Part shown: positions 4,899-11,894 of the stretch, piece after piece | Position numbering within the stretch: the first letter of the stretch is position 1 | Layout of the letters: each line of letters starts with the position of its first letter | Source: a virus | Reading direction: 5' to 3' (one strand) | IMG/VR virus record: IMGVR_UViG_3300031972_001979 | Span: 1 to 34,466 of that record | Length of the DNA stretch: 34,466 bases | The notes under the pieces: model-generated | What the model was told of the DNA's origin: nothing | The model's input: only the letters and a program-made list of their open reading frames with translations | Database searches by the model: none | Translations under genes and position numbers: made by a program

Positions 4899-5201
4899 TT
4901 AATCACTAATAATGCTTGATTGTTCGATTAGGTTAGGACTTATAACTCCTTGTACTGTATCAAGCTCCTTGTATAGAACCTTTCCTTGTTCTATTAAGTA
5001 AGACTCTTTCAATAGTAATTCTGCTTCTCTCGATACCTTGTACTGATCAAAAGTGTTTGCACACTTCTCTCCGTTATAACAAAACGTAGGACTATAATCT
5101 CTAATAAGTGGTTCTGGCGCGAAATGATTATAGACATTATATACTACGACTGCATGAATGATGATCAAATAAATGATCTTAATTTTTTTCTTTTTCTCCA
5201 T
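4899..5201 (-). CDS. Hypothetical protein with N-terminal membrane anchor
   Basis: A 100-residue protein with a strongly basic start (MEKKKKIK) and one hydrophobic helix at about residues 9-24 (IIYLIIIHAVVVYNVY). It continues with a polar domain of about 70 residues that carries two cysteines (C41, C47) able to form a disulfide. The positive-inside rule places this domain outside the cytoplasm. An early membrane protein of this kind could act in superinfection exclusion or inhibit host envelope functions, but nothing in the sequence decides this. It starts one base after the next upstream operon gene. Confidence 0.65.
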   Translation of the reverse strand: MEKKKKIKIIYLIIIHAVVVYNVYNHFAPEPLIRDYSPTFCYNGEKCANTFDQYKVSREAELLLKESYLIEQGKVLYKELDTVQGVISPNLIEQSSIISD

Positions 5202-5202
5202 A

Positions 5203-5493
5203 TTATTTTTTTGCTGGTTTAAATTGAATAAATTCTGTTGACGATGCTTGAGCCACTCCCGACTTCTCTTCCTTGTGTTTGAGAATAGCTAGATTTTCTT
5301 TAGCCTTCTCAACTTTATCTGAATAAGAATAAGAACTTCTACTTGATACACAGAGGGTTCCTCTGTCATCTTGAATGTTTTGTATGTTTTTCTTTTTGAA
5401 GTCTTCAAGAATTTTAGAAGCAAGATCTTTTTTCTTTGCTTCGAGGGCCTTGTACTCCCTGCTTACTTCGATGTATTGATCATAAATTTTCAT
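5203..5493 (-). CDS. Conserved phage helical protein, unknown function
   Basis: A 96-residue protein: an N-terminal helix (YDQYIEVSREYKALEAKKKDLASKI, broken into heptads), a short beta unit (RGTLCVSSRSSYSYSDKVEKA) and a second helix ending GVAQASSTEFIQFKP. I recall this order (a helix, then a TYSDKV-like segment, then KGIA.A..T.YL.F) from many small phage proteins of unknown role near recombination or nuclease genes. This is from memory, not a search. It is the first gene behind the promoter and operator at 5526-5554 and probably leads the early operon running down to 3134. Confidence 0.7.
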   Translation of the reverse strand: MKIYDQYIEVSREYKALEAKKKDLASKILEDFKKKNIQNIQDDRGTLCVSSRSSYSYSDKVEKAKENLAILKHKEEKSGVAQASSTEFIQFKPAKK

Positions 5494-5525
5494 AGATGTT
5501 GTTAGTGTTATTGATTAACCCTTAA

Positions 5526-5554
5526 AGTATATCATGCGAACTGCTCGCATACAA
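5526..5554 (-). promoter_or_regulatory. Early promoter with embedded 17-bp palindromic operator
   Basis: On the minus strand, -35 TTGTAT (5554-5549), a 17-bp spacer and -10 TATACT (5531-5526) give a start near 5519, ahead of the gene at 5493. The spacer is nearly filled by the inverted repeat ATGCGA/TCGCAT (5534-5550). The same TGCGNNCTNCTCGCA core occurs in the divergent promoter at 6449-6487, so one regulator could control both. The leader is about 25 nt. Confidence 0.7.
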
Positions 5555-5573
5555 GTAGTTTTCCACAAGGTGG

Positions 5574-5708
5574 TTATTTATCCGCTAGTTTTATGATCTT
5601 ATCAGCTTGTGCCTGACTTAATCGTATGCCTCGATAAGAACTCTTAGGTAGATTGTTCTTCTTAATGTTCCTTGCTTTTAGATATCTCTTTCGTCTTTTA
5701 TTATTCAT
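5574..5708 (-). CDS. 44-residue strongly basic protein
   Basis: A frame beginning MNNKRRKRYLKARNIKKNNL and ending in a helical RLSQAQADKIIKLADK. The N-terminal half is almost entirely Lys, Arg and Asn, which suggests nucleic-acid binding. The C-terminal half looks like one amphipathic helix. It follows the PD-(D/E)XK nuclease gene by 41 bases and ends 20 bases before the -35 of the operator-bearing promoter at 5526-5554. It is a candidate for a small DNA-binding regulator, but no recognised fold supports that. Confidence 0.55.
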   Translation of the reverse strand: MNNKRRKRYLKARNIKKNNLPKSSYRGIRLSQAQADKIIKLADK

Positions 5709-5749
5709 TTTCTTTTTTATGTTTATCCCAACGTTTTTTTGCTAATTCT

Positions 5750-6442
5750 CTAAAATACTCCTTCCCCTCCGGCTTCTTCTCGTGGCGAAGTCTTCCTAGC
5801 TTCTGGTAGTGTTCCTTGATTATCTTTTTTGAATAGTCCATAGTCTTCTTGAATTTCTTTAATTGTTTTAATAATTTTCTCCTTTATCAAATCTCTCTCC
5901 CACTGTTCTATTTTCCTATAATAATAGAAGACTTTTCCGGTGAGCTGTAGGCTGGTGTTTCTAAATATTGTTCCATTATACGTTACGTTTTTTTTCTCAG
6001 TCTCAATATGTGCAAGCCAACATCCATCCTTTACAGAACCTGTAGACTCCTGGATGAGCATTGAATACCAGTCTAATTGTTCATGCTTCTCCACTGTCTT
6101 TTGGTTCCAAAAATGATTTCCTTTGGCGTTTTTTCTCCCTGTCTTGTATTCTCCAAAACACCTTGCTGTAGGAGAATATGTATCTAAATAAGCTAAGAGC
6201 TTAACGTCAGTTCCTTCTATGTTTGTCAGGATCTTATGTTCCATGACCGCATACTTCTTTATGTGAGCAAAGTCAGGATCTCCATCTTCTAACTTCTGAG
6301 CAACCTTCTTCCCAAAGAAAGTCTCTGCGTTCATTTTAATCTCTTCGTTTAAATAATATCTCTTTCTGTATGAGGCTGGACTACTATTCCATAACTTATA
6401 TTGAGAGTAAGAAAAGTAAGGCCTTGGCATTGTTTTGGACAT
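5750..6442 (-). CDS. PD-(D/E)XK nuclease, RecB/Cas4-like
   Basis: A 230-residue protein with the signature of the RecB/Cas4-like PD-(D/E)XK nucleases. The N-terminal SYSQYKLWNSSPASYRKRYY (11-30) is the typical opening helix. D87 (YLDTY), E98 and K100 (GEYKTG) are the metal-binding and catalytic residues. Q122 and Y126 (EQLDWY) form the QxxxY motif. I see no iron-sulfur cysteine cluster, unlike full Cas4. It probably processes DNA ends in phage recombination or degrades host DNA. It is transcribed divergently from the ssDNA-binding protein gene, a natural recombination pairing. The -10 box TAAGAT ends 6 bases before the ATG, so the transcript is likely leaderless. Confidence 0.75.
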   Translation of the reverse strand: MSKTMPRPYFSYSQYKLWNSSPASYRKRYYLNEEIKMNAETFFGKKVAQKLEDGDPDFAHIKKYAVMEHKILTNIEGTDVKLLAYLDTYSPTARCFGEYKTGRKNAKGNHFWNQKTVEKHEQLDWYSMLIQESTGSVKDGCWLAHIETEKKNVTYNGTIFRNTSLQLTGKVFYYYRKIEQWERDLIKEKIIKTIKEIQEDYGLFKKDNQGTLPEARKTSPREEAGGEGVF

Positions 6443-6448
6443 ATCCCC

Positions 6449-6477
6449 ATCTTAACACTTGCGTGCTTCTCGCACAA
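6449..6477 (-). promoter_or_regulatory. Leftward early promoter of the PD-(D/E)XK nuclease gene
   Basis: Minus strand: -35 TTGTGC (6477-6472), a 17-bp spacer and -10 TAAGAT (6454-6449). The predicted start coincides with the A of the ATG at 6442. It overlaps the rightward promoter on the other strand, so occupancy of the shared operator TGCGTGCTTCTCGCA (6460-6474) would affect both. Confidence 0.6.
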
Positions 6478-6487
6478 GTGCTATTAT
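6459..6487 (+). promoter_or_regulatory. Rightward early promoter of the ssDNA-binding protein gene, with operator
   Basis: -35 TTGCGT (6459-6464), a 17-bp spacer and -10 TATTAT (6482-6487). The operator-like TGCG-N7-CGCA (6460-6474) lies across the -35 and spacer. An outer inverted repeat pairs CACTTG (6456-6461) with CAAGTG (6475-6480). The start near 6494 gives a leader of about 47 nt. Confidence 0.6.
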
Positions 6488-6540
6488 CAACATATCCCAA
6501 AAGGGATGTATTATTTAAGAACATTAACATAATCAATATT

Positions 6541-7176
6541 ATGGCACTAAAACCTAAGGAGCAAAAAAATATACTAACAGTATTAAGTGATGGCTCAATC
6601 AGACTTTCTGTTACAGAAGGCACAGAGGGTGCAATTACAAGAGAGATTAAAGACAAACAAACAGGTGAAGTCACTCAAGTAAAACACGAACTTGTGTTTG
6701 AAGAGTTATCTGGAAAAGTAACTGATATTACTTTTTTCGATGGAGACTTTGGAAAATTACTCCAACTAACCATTAATGATCTTGTCGATGGAGAAGATCA
6801 AGAATTTATCCTGTCTGTCGCAACGTCTTCATCATTTGGAGAAGACATTATGAAGAAGTTACCTGCTATGAACCTCGCCAAGGAAGCAACATTTCGGCCT
6901 TACTCATTCATTGGAGACAATGGAAAATCACTAAAAGGTGTATCTATCCTACAAGATGGAGAGAAGGTTGAAAATCATTTTTATGATAAGGAGAAAAAGA
7001 AAGCTTTAAATGGTGTACCAGCTCCGGAAGGAGACACCAAAAAGTTTGACTCTGATGATTGGAAGATCTATTTCACAAAAGTACGAAAGTTCTTGATAAA
7101 GAATATAGAGGATAATATTATCCCTGATCTGTCTAAAAAAACAGTCGACATCGATAAGGATGAAGACTTCAAATAG
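6541..7176 (+). CDS. Probable single-stranded DNA-binding protein
   Basis: A 211-residue protein counted from the ATG at 6541. A longer in-frame extension back to 6370 would overlap the divergent gene and its promoter, so it is rejected. Beta-rich segments (KVTDITFFDGDFGKLLQLTI, then FILSVATSSSF) suggest an OB fold. A segment KGVSILQDGEKVENHFYD precedes a helix, and the acidic tail (TVDIDKDEDFK) is like the C-terminal tails by which SSB proteins recruit partners. It sits beside a nuclease, helicase and primase. I also recall the QDGEKV..FY pattern from uncharacterised phage SSB-like proteins. The assignment rests on layout and tail rather than a decisive motif. It ends at a bidirectional terminator. 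Confidence 0.55.
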   Translation: MALKPKEQKNILTVLSDGSIRLSVTEGTEGAITREIKDKQTGEVTQVKHELVFEELSGKVTDITFFDGDFGKLLQLTINDLVDGEDQEFILSVATSSSFGEDIMKKLPAMNLAKEATFRPYSFIGDNGKSLKGVSILQDGEKVENHFYDKEKKKALNGVPAPEGDTKKFDSDDWKIYFTKVRKFLIKNIEDNIIPDLSKKTVDIDKDEDFK

Positions 7177-7185
7177 AAGATAAAA

Positions 7186-7211
7186 GAAAGACCGCCTAGG
7201 CGGTTTTTTTT
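7186..7211. terminator. Bidirectional terminator between convergent genes
   Basis: The perfect palindrome ACCGCCTAGGCGGT (7191-7204) forms a GC-rich hairpin. It is preceded by an A-rich stretch and followed by eight T, so it works in both directions. The stop codon TAG of the minus-strand gene (7196-7198) lies inside the palindrome. Confidence 0.9.
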
Positions 7212-7603
7212 GTTACAACAGTGTGTGCTAACTCTCCTGCTCTTTTCCAGTTAAGAGTCTTTGCTCTCGACTTTTCCAGTCCAAGTGTTCCAGCTCCAAT
7301 AAAAACAAAACCTTCAGGAAAGCGTATAGCGACAAACGAAGGTTCTTCTTTTATATAAATGTAATCAGGCAACCCTTCCACTCCCTCGGCTCGTATCAAA
7401 ACTCCTTTACTAGAATTAGTGATAGCATCAGCATAGTTCTCCTGGGCCTCTTTAAACTCCCTCAGCTTGAAGGTCTTCTCTCCTCGTGTATCTTTCAGCT
7501 CGATACTACAAGTCCTCATTAGTTTAGCGTTGGCTTTAATCCAACTTCTTATCACCAATCCAAATTGAGCTTCTTTCTTTTTCATACTCATACATTTTAT
7601 CAT
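7196..7603 (-). CDS. Resolvase-like PD-(D/E)XK protein (RecU/Holliday-junction-resolvase-like), tentative
   Basis: A 135-residue protein. FGLVIRSWIKAN is followed by SIELKDTRGEKTFKLREFKE, then GVLIRAEG, LPDYIYI and PSFVAIRFPEGFVFI. This order resembles a family of small phage and plasmid proteins (ELKHTRG, then FK.HQ..AL, then .FD.....PAYVVI.Y) annotated as RecU-like or Holliday-junction resolvase-like nucleases. The ELK and D positions would be catalytic. Such an enzyme would resolve branched DNA before packaging. The gene overlaps the helicase 3' end by 68 bases. An inner ATG (7585, MKKKEAQFG) is as likely a start. The stop codon lies inside the terminator palindrome. Confidence 0.5.
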   Translation of the reverse strand: MIKCMSMKKKEAQFGLVIRSWIKANAKLMRTCSIELKDTRGEKTFKLREFKEAQENYADAITNSSKGVLIRAEGVEGLPDYIYIKEEPSFVAIRFPEGFVFIGAGTLGLEKSRAKTLNWKRAGELAHTVVTKKTA

Positions 7604-8828
7604 TAAAATCTCTCTTATTCACAAGAGCGCTGTGGATAGCGAGATCAACTTTTGATTTACTTATGAGATTTATATATAAATTCTTCTTTAAATTATTAGC
7701 TCTCAAGATCCTCCCTTTTGCTTGTTCGTAGTCAACAATACTATAAGTCCTTGAAGCAAAGACCATAACCGGACATTCAGGAAGCTCCCATCCTGCACTT
7801 ATCTGAGCTTGTACAATGAAGACATACTCATCTGAGTTGTTTAATTTTTCTATAAGTTCTCCTCGGTCTTTTGTCTGTCCTGTCATGGTGTAGACACTCT
7901 TACCTTCTTTGTTGAGAGCTTTTTCTAAGTCCTCTATTTGTCTTGTATACCTGCAAAAGACTATCATCTTAGGAAATTGATAGCTATAATCGATTATCTT
8001 ATCTTGTTTACCATTAGGAAAGCTCTCAGGAGCGTTAAATTCGTCTCCTGCGAGGACTCCATTCTCTATTTGATTGATCTTACCTATAGCGACTAAAGGC
8101 TCAGGATATTCAAGCACCGCTTGTTTCATCATCTCTTTCTGCTTTGTGCTTACCTCTATTAATTCATTTTTAAAAGTCTGATGAGGAACATCAAAATAAT
8201 CTGATAGCTGTCCAACATACCCGAGGCGATTGACTACGCCAGCAAGCCGGACTTTAGTTTCTTGATCTCTCTTAGGAACCCATACTTCCCTTCTCCCCAT
8301 CGGGATTTTAAAATAATATATATCTCTGAACTTATAAAAGCACTCTGTGCCGGAACTCCATTCACCAAGAATAACGCCAGCTCCCCAGACTGTAAAAGGA
8401 TTTTTCACAATAGTGGCAGTTGCTAGGTATATCTTCTCAGGATTGTGCATGTCGATATACCCTTGAAGAGCCTCAAAGAGCTGTGAAGTCTTAGGGTAAG
8501 GCTTTTTATTCTTATACTTAACATTAGGTGTAACTCCTAATACAGTATGCGCTTCATCAACTATCACAGTGTTGAAATAGCCGATTGTTTTCCAATCTCT
8601 GCGGAATGTCTCTTTTGAGATTACAACAAGTTCCAACTCTGCTCCCATCTTCTTTAGTTCCCTTTCCCAGTTTTCATCTTCCTTCTGAGTCTTAGGACAT
8701 ATTACAAGGGTTTTTCCTTTCGCTAAACAAAGCGCAGTTCGAGTTTTTCCTGAACCAGTACCAAGAAACAACCCTTTTTTATCAGGGCTGTCCTTTATAA
8801 TGTCTTTTTGATGCTGGTAGAGATCCAT
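7536..8828 (-). CDS. SF2 DNA helicase (DEAH type)
   Basis: A 430-residue superfamily 2 helicase or translocase. It shows Walker A GTGSGKT (23-29), motif Ia around LVICP (41-45), Walker B DEAH (91-94), motif III TAT (137-139) and motif VI QAKGRILR (369-376, with the arginine finger). Between them the second RecA-like domain is marked by MIVFCRYTRQIEDLEKAL. The length and lack of extra domains fit phage replication or recombination helicases of the UvsW/RadD-like kind. It probably unwinds or remodels branched DNA using ATP, together with the primase-helicase, nuclease and SSB-like genes around it. The ATG follows an AT-rich stretch without Shine-Dalgarno, 3 bases after a small membrane protein gene. 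Confidence 0.9.
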   Translation of the reverse strand: MDLYQHQKDIIKDSPDKKGLFLGTGSGKTRTALCLAKGKTLVICPKTQKEDENWERELKKMGAELELVVISKETFRRDWKTIGYFNTVIVDEAHTVLGVTPNVKYKNKKPYPKTSQLFEALQGYIDMHNPEKIYLATATIVKNPFTVWGAGVILGEWSSGTECFYKFRDIYYFKIPMGRREVWVPKRDQETKVRLAGVVNRLGYVGQLSDYFDVPHQTFKNELIEVSTKQKEMMKQAVLEYPEPLVAIGKINQIENGVLAGDEFNAPESFPNGKQDKIIDYSYQFPKMIVFCRYTRQIEDLEKALNKEGKSVYTMTGQTKDRGELIEKLNNSDEYVFIVQAQISAGWELPECPVMVFASRTYSIVDYEQAKGRILRANNLKKNLYINLISKSKVDLAIHSALVNKRDFNDKMYEYEKERSSIWIGDKKLD

Positions 8829-8831
8829 GTA

Positions 8832-8975
8832 TTAATTCAAAATACTTACCACAATCATAATCATAGCAAGAAGCCATAATAGATTTATAACTTGTTTGTC
8901 TAGATCATGCTTCCTTGGACTATACAAGTCATCTGTTGTATAAATTGTTGTGTCTTCTAGTTTTTGTTTCTTCAT
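8832..8975 (-). CDS. 47-residue tail-anchored membrane protein
   Basis: A frame beginning MKKQKLEDTTIYTTDDLYSP and ending in one hydrophobic helix (residues about 29-46, VINLLWLLAMIMIVVSIL) followed by a single Asn. A cytoplasmic N-terminus with a C-terminal anchor is the likely topology. It fits between the upstream small gene (5 bases) and the helicase (3 bases) in the same operon, and has no recognisable family. Confidence 0.6.
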   Translation of the reverse strand: MKKQKLEDTTIYTTDDLYSPRKHDLDKQVINLLWLLAMIMIVVSILN

Positions 8976-8980
8976 ATTAA

Positions 8981-9142
8981 TTATCTTACGTATTCCTCAC
9001 CAAGAAACTGAATAGCTTCTCGATCAGATTTGTTTTTAATAAACTCTTGCCTTCGTTCGTACTCAACTGTCGCTCTGCTTTGTCCTGGAGCATTGTACTG
9101 TCCTGTCATGTCTCTGTAAGTATCTAGTGTTTCTCTATCCAT
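8981..9142 (-). CDS. 53-residue protein with REAIQFLG motif
   Basis: A charged, probably helical protein (MDRETLDTYRDMTGQYNAPG and so on) whose C-terminal SDREAIQFLGEEYVR matches SEREAIQFLGKDYVK of the 35-residue protein at 3134-3241. The two are paralogues or share a functional peptide. The N-terminal half differs. It starts 2 bases before the YozE-like gene ends and stops 5 bases before the next ATG, as in a tightly packed operon. The function is unknown. Confidence 0.6.
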   Translation of the reverse strand: MDRETLDTYRDMTGQYNAPGQSRATVEYERRQEFIKNKSDREAIQFLGEEYVR

Positions 9143-9144
9143 TT

Positions 9145-9372
9145 TTATTTACTTAGTTTTCTAAACTTCTTGTACTCCTTCCAGGCTTCATTGAATCCTG
9201 CTGACACTTCAGGATCATAGTCGGCTTCCTTTAGTATCATCATCCTGATTACCTGTTTGTTTTTATAATCTCCTAGAACTCCATCTAAGGTGTTTATAAT
9301 ATCTGAGATATGTCCAACAGGATCTTCTCTATGTTTTTGGGCTTTAAGCCAAGTGTAAAATGTAATTTGCAT
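9145..9372 (-). CDS. YozE/SAM-like fold small protein
   Basis: A 75-residue protein from the ATG at 9372 (MQITFYTWLKAQKHREDPVG). The longer frame from 9414 would run into the primase gene and is less likely. FYTWLKAQ..REDPVGHISDII fits the YozE SAM-like pattern (a Phe-Tyr-x-Trp-Leu helix, then Asp-Pro-x-Gly), a small helical bundle of unknown role found in Gram-positive bacteria and phages. It lies between the primase-helicase and small genes, 7 bases after the primase stop. Confidence 0.65.
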   Translation of the reverse strand: MQITFYTWLKAQKHREDPVGHISDIINTLDGVLGDYKNKQVIRMMILKEADYDPEVSAGFNEAWKEYKKFRKLSK

Positions 9373-9379
9373 AATTGAT

Positions 9380-11530
9380 TTAGTTAACCCCATCCCATTT
9401 AAATGGATCCTCAAGGTTTATATCTTTTAATATATTGTTTGTTGCTTCTGTCGGGAACCACCTTCTTAATGTAGCTCCATTGACCTTCTTACTTTTGTTC
9501 TCAAGTTTTAGAGTCCTTCTTAGTATCGTTGCAATATTAAGCTCTTCATTTCTTTTTAATTTATGAGGGCCATACAACTCTATTCCTGCTTCTGTTAGTG
9601 ATATACCTTCCTCTTCTCTCTTCTCCTCGCTTAGATCCGTATACCATAGTAAGACTTTTTCATCATCTTCTCCCCACTCTGCTCTAGAGTCTTGAAGGTC
9701 TTGAAGTTCTTGTTTAGGATATTCCCATGTAGTCTCTCCCACCACCATAACTCTGTGATAGGCCTCTGCATAGAGTTGATCCCTATTAGCCTTAATCCAA
9801 TCTATATCCGCTGGTTTTTCAAGACGAACAGGGAGCCAGCGCCTGTTTCCTGTATCATCTTTAAGCTCAAGTTTGTTTGTTGTTACAGCAAAGACACAAG
9901 AGCGTTTAAATTTGAGCATACCTCTTTCATATGGAGGCCGGAACTGATCTTCTGTCTTAGTAATCTCTGCCTTTAATTTCTTTACAGAGGTTCTGTCGAA
10001 GATATCACCCTCCGAGAACTCCACAATAATGTTTTGAGCTAAGATCATATAGAAGTCCTTGTCATCAGTAGAGTGTGTTGTTTCTACGTGCCAAGGAGAA
10101 CCAAGCTCACGAATTGATGTTGACTTTCTCCATCCTTGACCGGACTCAAGTGCCAGCACTTCATCGAATATACACCCTGGCTTCATGATCCTCTTTACCA
10201 TACCTTTGAACCAGTTAGAACCGATAGCTTGATTAAGCGCATCATCAGGAACCCCATATGAATGATGGAGCCAAGAGTTTAATCTAGGAACACCATCCCA
10301 TTTTATTGACATAATATAATCCTTAGGAGGATTAACTGAGTTCTCTCCTGCTACCGCTATAATTGCATCAGTAAGCATTTGTTTAGATACTTTTGAGAAG
10401 TCTAAATACTTTGTGGAAACATAACGCCAAACATCATACACCGCGCTTTCTTTCAAGTTGTACCACTCACTGTCTTTCCAACATGTCTCCACCATATGAG
10501 AGAAGTCGTTTAGACGGAACTTCGGAGCGATCAAAGGATCAGTTGATATTAATCGACAGATATTCTCAAAGATAACCAAAGGTTTTGGGTCTTTACCTGC
10601 GCTCATAATAAACTCTAACTCCTCTTCGTCACCGCTTGGTGTCTTTACTGTGGTTATTATCTTCTCTGAAGTAGGACTATATATTTCTGTAGTGCTACTG
10701 ATAGCATTGTCTAAGGTTCTATCTTGGTAGTCTTTTCTCTCTTGTGTTTTCTTTCTCTGTCCAAGAGGAGAATTTACCCACAGGGATCTCATTCTTTCTT
10801 TATCTTTTCCTGTCCAGAAAGCCAAATGACAACATAAAGAGAAGTCCGCAGAAGATAAGTCATTACTAAACTCGCTTGCATCTCCAGCATAGAGCGCTTT
10901 TATTGCACTTCCATTTTTGGCCACAAACATCTTTTGTAATAACTCCTCATCATTTAGAGAGATATCCACCTCAACAGGTTTTACTCTTTGCGCGCTTTCG
11001 GGTTCCTCTTTCTTCCAAGGGTAGCCTAGTATCTTTATAAGATTTTCAAACTCGCTGGCTGACACAGAACGTAGAGGTTCTGATCCTTTGAATTCATTCT
11101 CAGTAAAAGTGAAGTATCTTCCGTTACTATATATCTCTACCGCAACATCATCATTGAAGTGATGTTTGTTTCTTTCAAGCTCAAGAGGGTCTTCTACTTT
11201 TAATAGAACATGAAGTCCTTCTCCCGATGGAGACAACTCACAATATGTCTTTGATTGTTTTATAAACTCCTCGATCTCAGGGACTAGAATTTTATTGTCT
11301 TTGAGACAATGATCAAAATCTATCCCTACGATCTTACCAAGCGTTGGTTCTAAGACAATCCCTATTCCTGAAAATTTTTCAACATTTTCATTCACTTCTT
11401 CATACGTTGACCATGTTTCAGGGTCTGTTGAAGATGCTGGTTTTCCATTTATTTGATATGGAACCTTCGTGAAAGTATTGTCTTTACGTGCTACTTTCTT
11501 CCAGTTTACCCATATTTTTTTATCCTTCAT
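9380..11530 (-). CDS. Primase-polymerase / VapE-type helicase
   Basis: 716 residues from the ATG at 11530. A 34-codon upstream extension would enter the repeat region and its promoter, so it is rejected. The N-terminal 180 residues resemble a PrimPol domain: GIGIVLEPTLGKIVGIDFDH (D71 and D73 metal ligands) and SPSGEGLH (100-107). Residues 400-610 match the VapE helicase family: SIKWDGVPRLNSW, the P-loop ESGQGWRKST (462-471), IIVEFSEGD (501-509), FAVTTN (547-552) and GNRRWLPV (561-568). The P-loop has Trp-Arg where Gly is usual before Lys. The protein probably primes and unwinds DNA at the adjacent repeat-rich region. Transcription is likely from the extended -10 at 11562-11570. Confidence 0.85.
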   Translation of the reverse strand: MKDKKIWVNWKKVARKDNTFTKVPYQINGKPASSTDPETWSTYEEVNENVEKFSGIGIVLEPTLGKIVGIDFDHCLKDNKILVPEIEEFIKQSKTYCELSPSGEGLHVLLKVEDPLELERNKHHFNDDVAVEIYSNGRYFTFTENEFKGSEPLRSVSASEFENLIKILGYPWKKEEPESAQRVKPVEVDISLNDEELLQKMFVAKNGSAIKALYAGDASEFSNDLSSADFSLCCHLAFWTGKDKERMRSLWVNSPLGQRKKTQERKDYQDRTLDNAISSTTEIYSPTSEKIITTVKTPSGDEEELEFIMSAGKDPKPLVIFENICRLISTDPLIAPKFRLNDFSHMVETCWKDSEWYNLKESAVYDVWRYVSTKYLDFSKVSKQMLTDAIIAVAGENSVNPPKDYIMSIKWDGVPRLNSWLHHSYGVPDDALNQAIGSNWFKGMVKRIMKPGCIFDEVLALESGQGWRKSTSIRELGSPWHVETTHSTDDKDFYMILAQNIIVEFSEGDIFDRTSVKKLKAEITKTEDQFRPPYERGMLKFKRSCVFAVTTNKLELKDDTGNRRWLPVRLEKPADIDWIKANRDQLYAEAYHRVMVVGETTWEYPKQELQDLQDSRAEWGEDDEKVLLWYTDLSEEKREEEGISLTEAGIELYGPHKLKRNEELNIATILRRTLKLENKSKKVNGATLRRWFPTEATNNILKDINLEDPFKWDGVN

Positions 11531-11561
11531 AGGTGTATATGTATAAGTTAGTAATGAAATA

Positions 11562-11570
11562 AGTATAACA
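11562..11570 (-). promoter_or_regulatory. Extended -10 promoter (TGTTATACT) of the primase operon
   Basis: On the minus strand TGTTATACT reads from 11570 to 11562. The start is expected near 11555, about 25 nt before the ATG at 11530. No clear -35 is present. It should drive the genes down to 7196. Confidence 0.6.
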
Positions 11571-11610
11571 TATTTTAGATAAGAAAGTAACTTTAATTGT
11601 GGGGATAACC

Positions 11611-11860
11611 AAAAGTAGCACGTAAGTAGCACTGCGGTAGCACGACTAAAATCCTGTTTAAGCCTTATATTGCAACGTTTAACGGAAGTTGCACGAAAAG
11701 TGGCGGTAGCACGACTTTTTCTATACTTTACTACAAAATTAACTAGGGTATTAAAATAATAATTTATATAAATATTTTAATGCTACCGCTACTTTAGGGA
11801 AAAGAGCCTTAAATAGCAAGCCGAAATCGGTAGCAGGACTGGTAGCACTACCCGCTACCT
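11611..11860. other. Iteron-like repeat region; candidate replication origin or packaging site
   Basis: This region lies in the 364-base gap between the leftward primase operon and the rightward terminase operon. Direct copies of (A/G)GTAGCAC are at 11614, 11625 and 11636 (exact 11-bp period), 11705 and 11841. Variants are at 11687 (AGTTGCAC) and 11829 (GGTAGCAG), and inverted copies at 11781, 11788 and 11854. The central part, 11750-11781, is nearly pure AT and contains the inverted repeat ATTAAAATA/TATTTTAAT. Repeats on the helical period beside an AT-rich stretch resemble an iteron origin bound by the primase-helicase. The position next to the small terminase gene makes a pac site the alternative. 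Confidence 0.55.
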
Positions 11861-11879
11861 CTTTTCTTTCCATTTCTTG

Positions 11880-11888
11880 TGGTATAAT
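11880..11888 (+). promoter_or_regulatory. Extended -10 promoter (TGGTATAAT) of the packaging genes, leaderless
   Basis: The hexamer TATAAT (11883-11888) is followed by six bases (AAGGAT) and then the ATG at 11895. A normal start 7 bases downstream of the -10 would be the A of the start codon, so the message is predicted to lack a 5' leader. Confidence 0.65.
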
Positions 11889-11894
11889 AAGGAT

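Noticed and set aside
5574-5708. Definite repressor for the shared operator
   Set aside because: The 44-residue protein is basic but shows no helix-turn-helix or ribbon-helix-helix pattern I can defend, so it is kept as a hypothetical protein.
6370-6540. Upstream extension of the SSB-like gene
   Set aside because: It would cover the divergent gene's start and both promoters. The ATG at 6541 has an ordinary context, and the residues before it look random.
11531-11632. Upstream extension of the primase gene (34 codons)
   Set aside because: It is a hydrophobic run unrelated to the family that spans the promoter and first repeats. The ATG at 11530 starts the conserved part.
11611-11860. CRISPR array
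   Set aside because: The repeats are only 6-8 bases long with irregular spacing and orientation. There are no spacers of constant length and no cas genes beyond a RecB/Cas4-like nuclease typical of phages.
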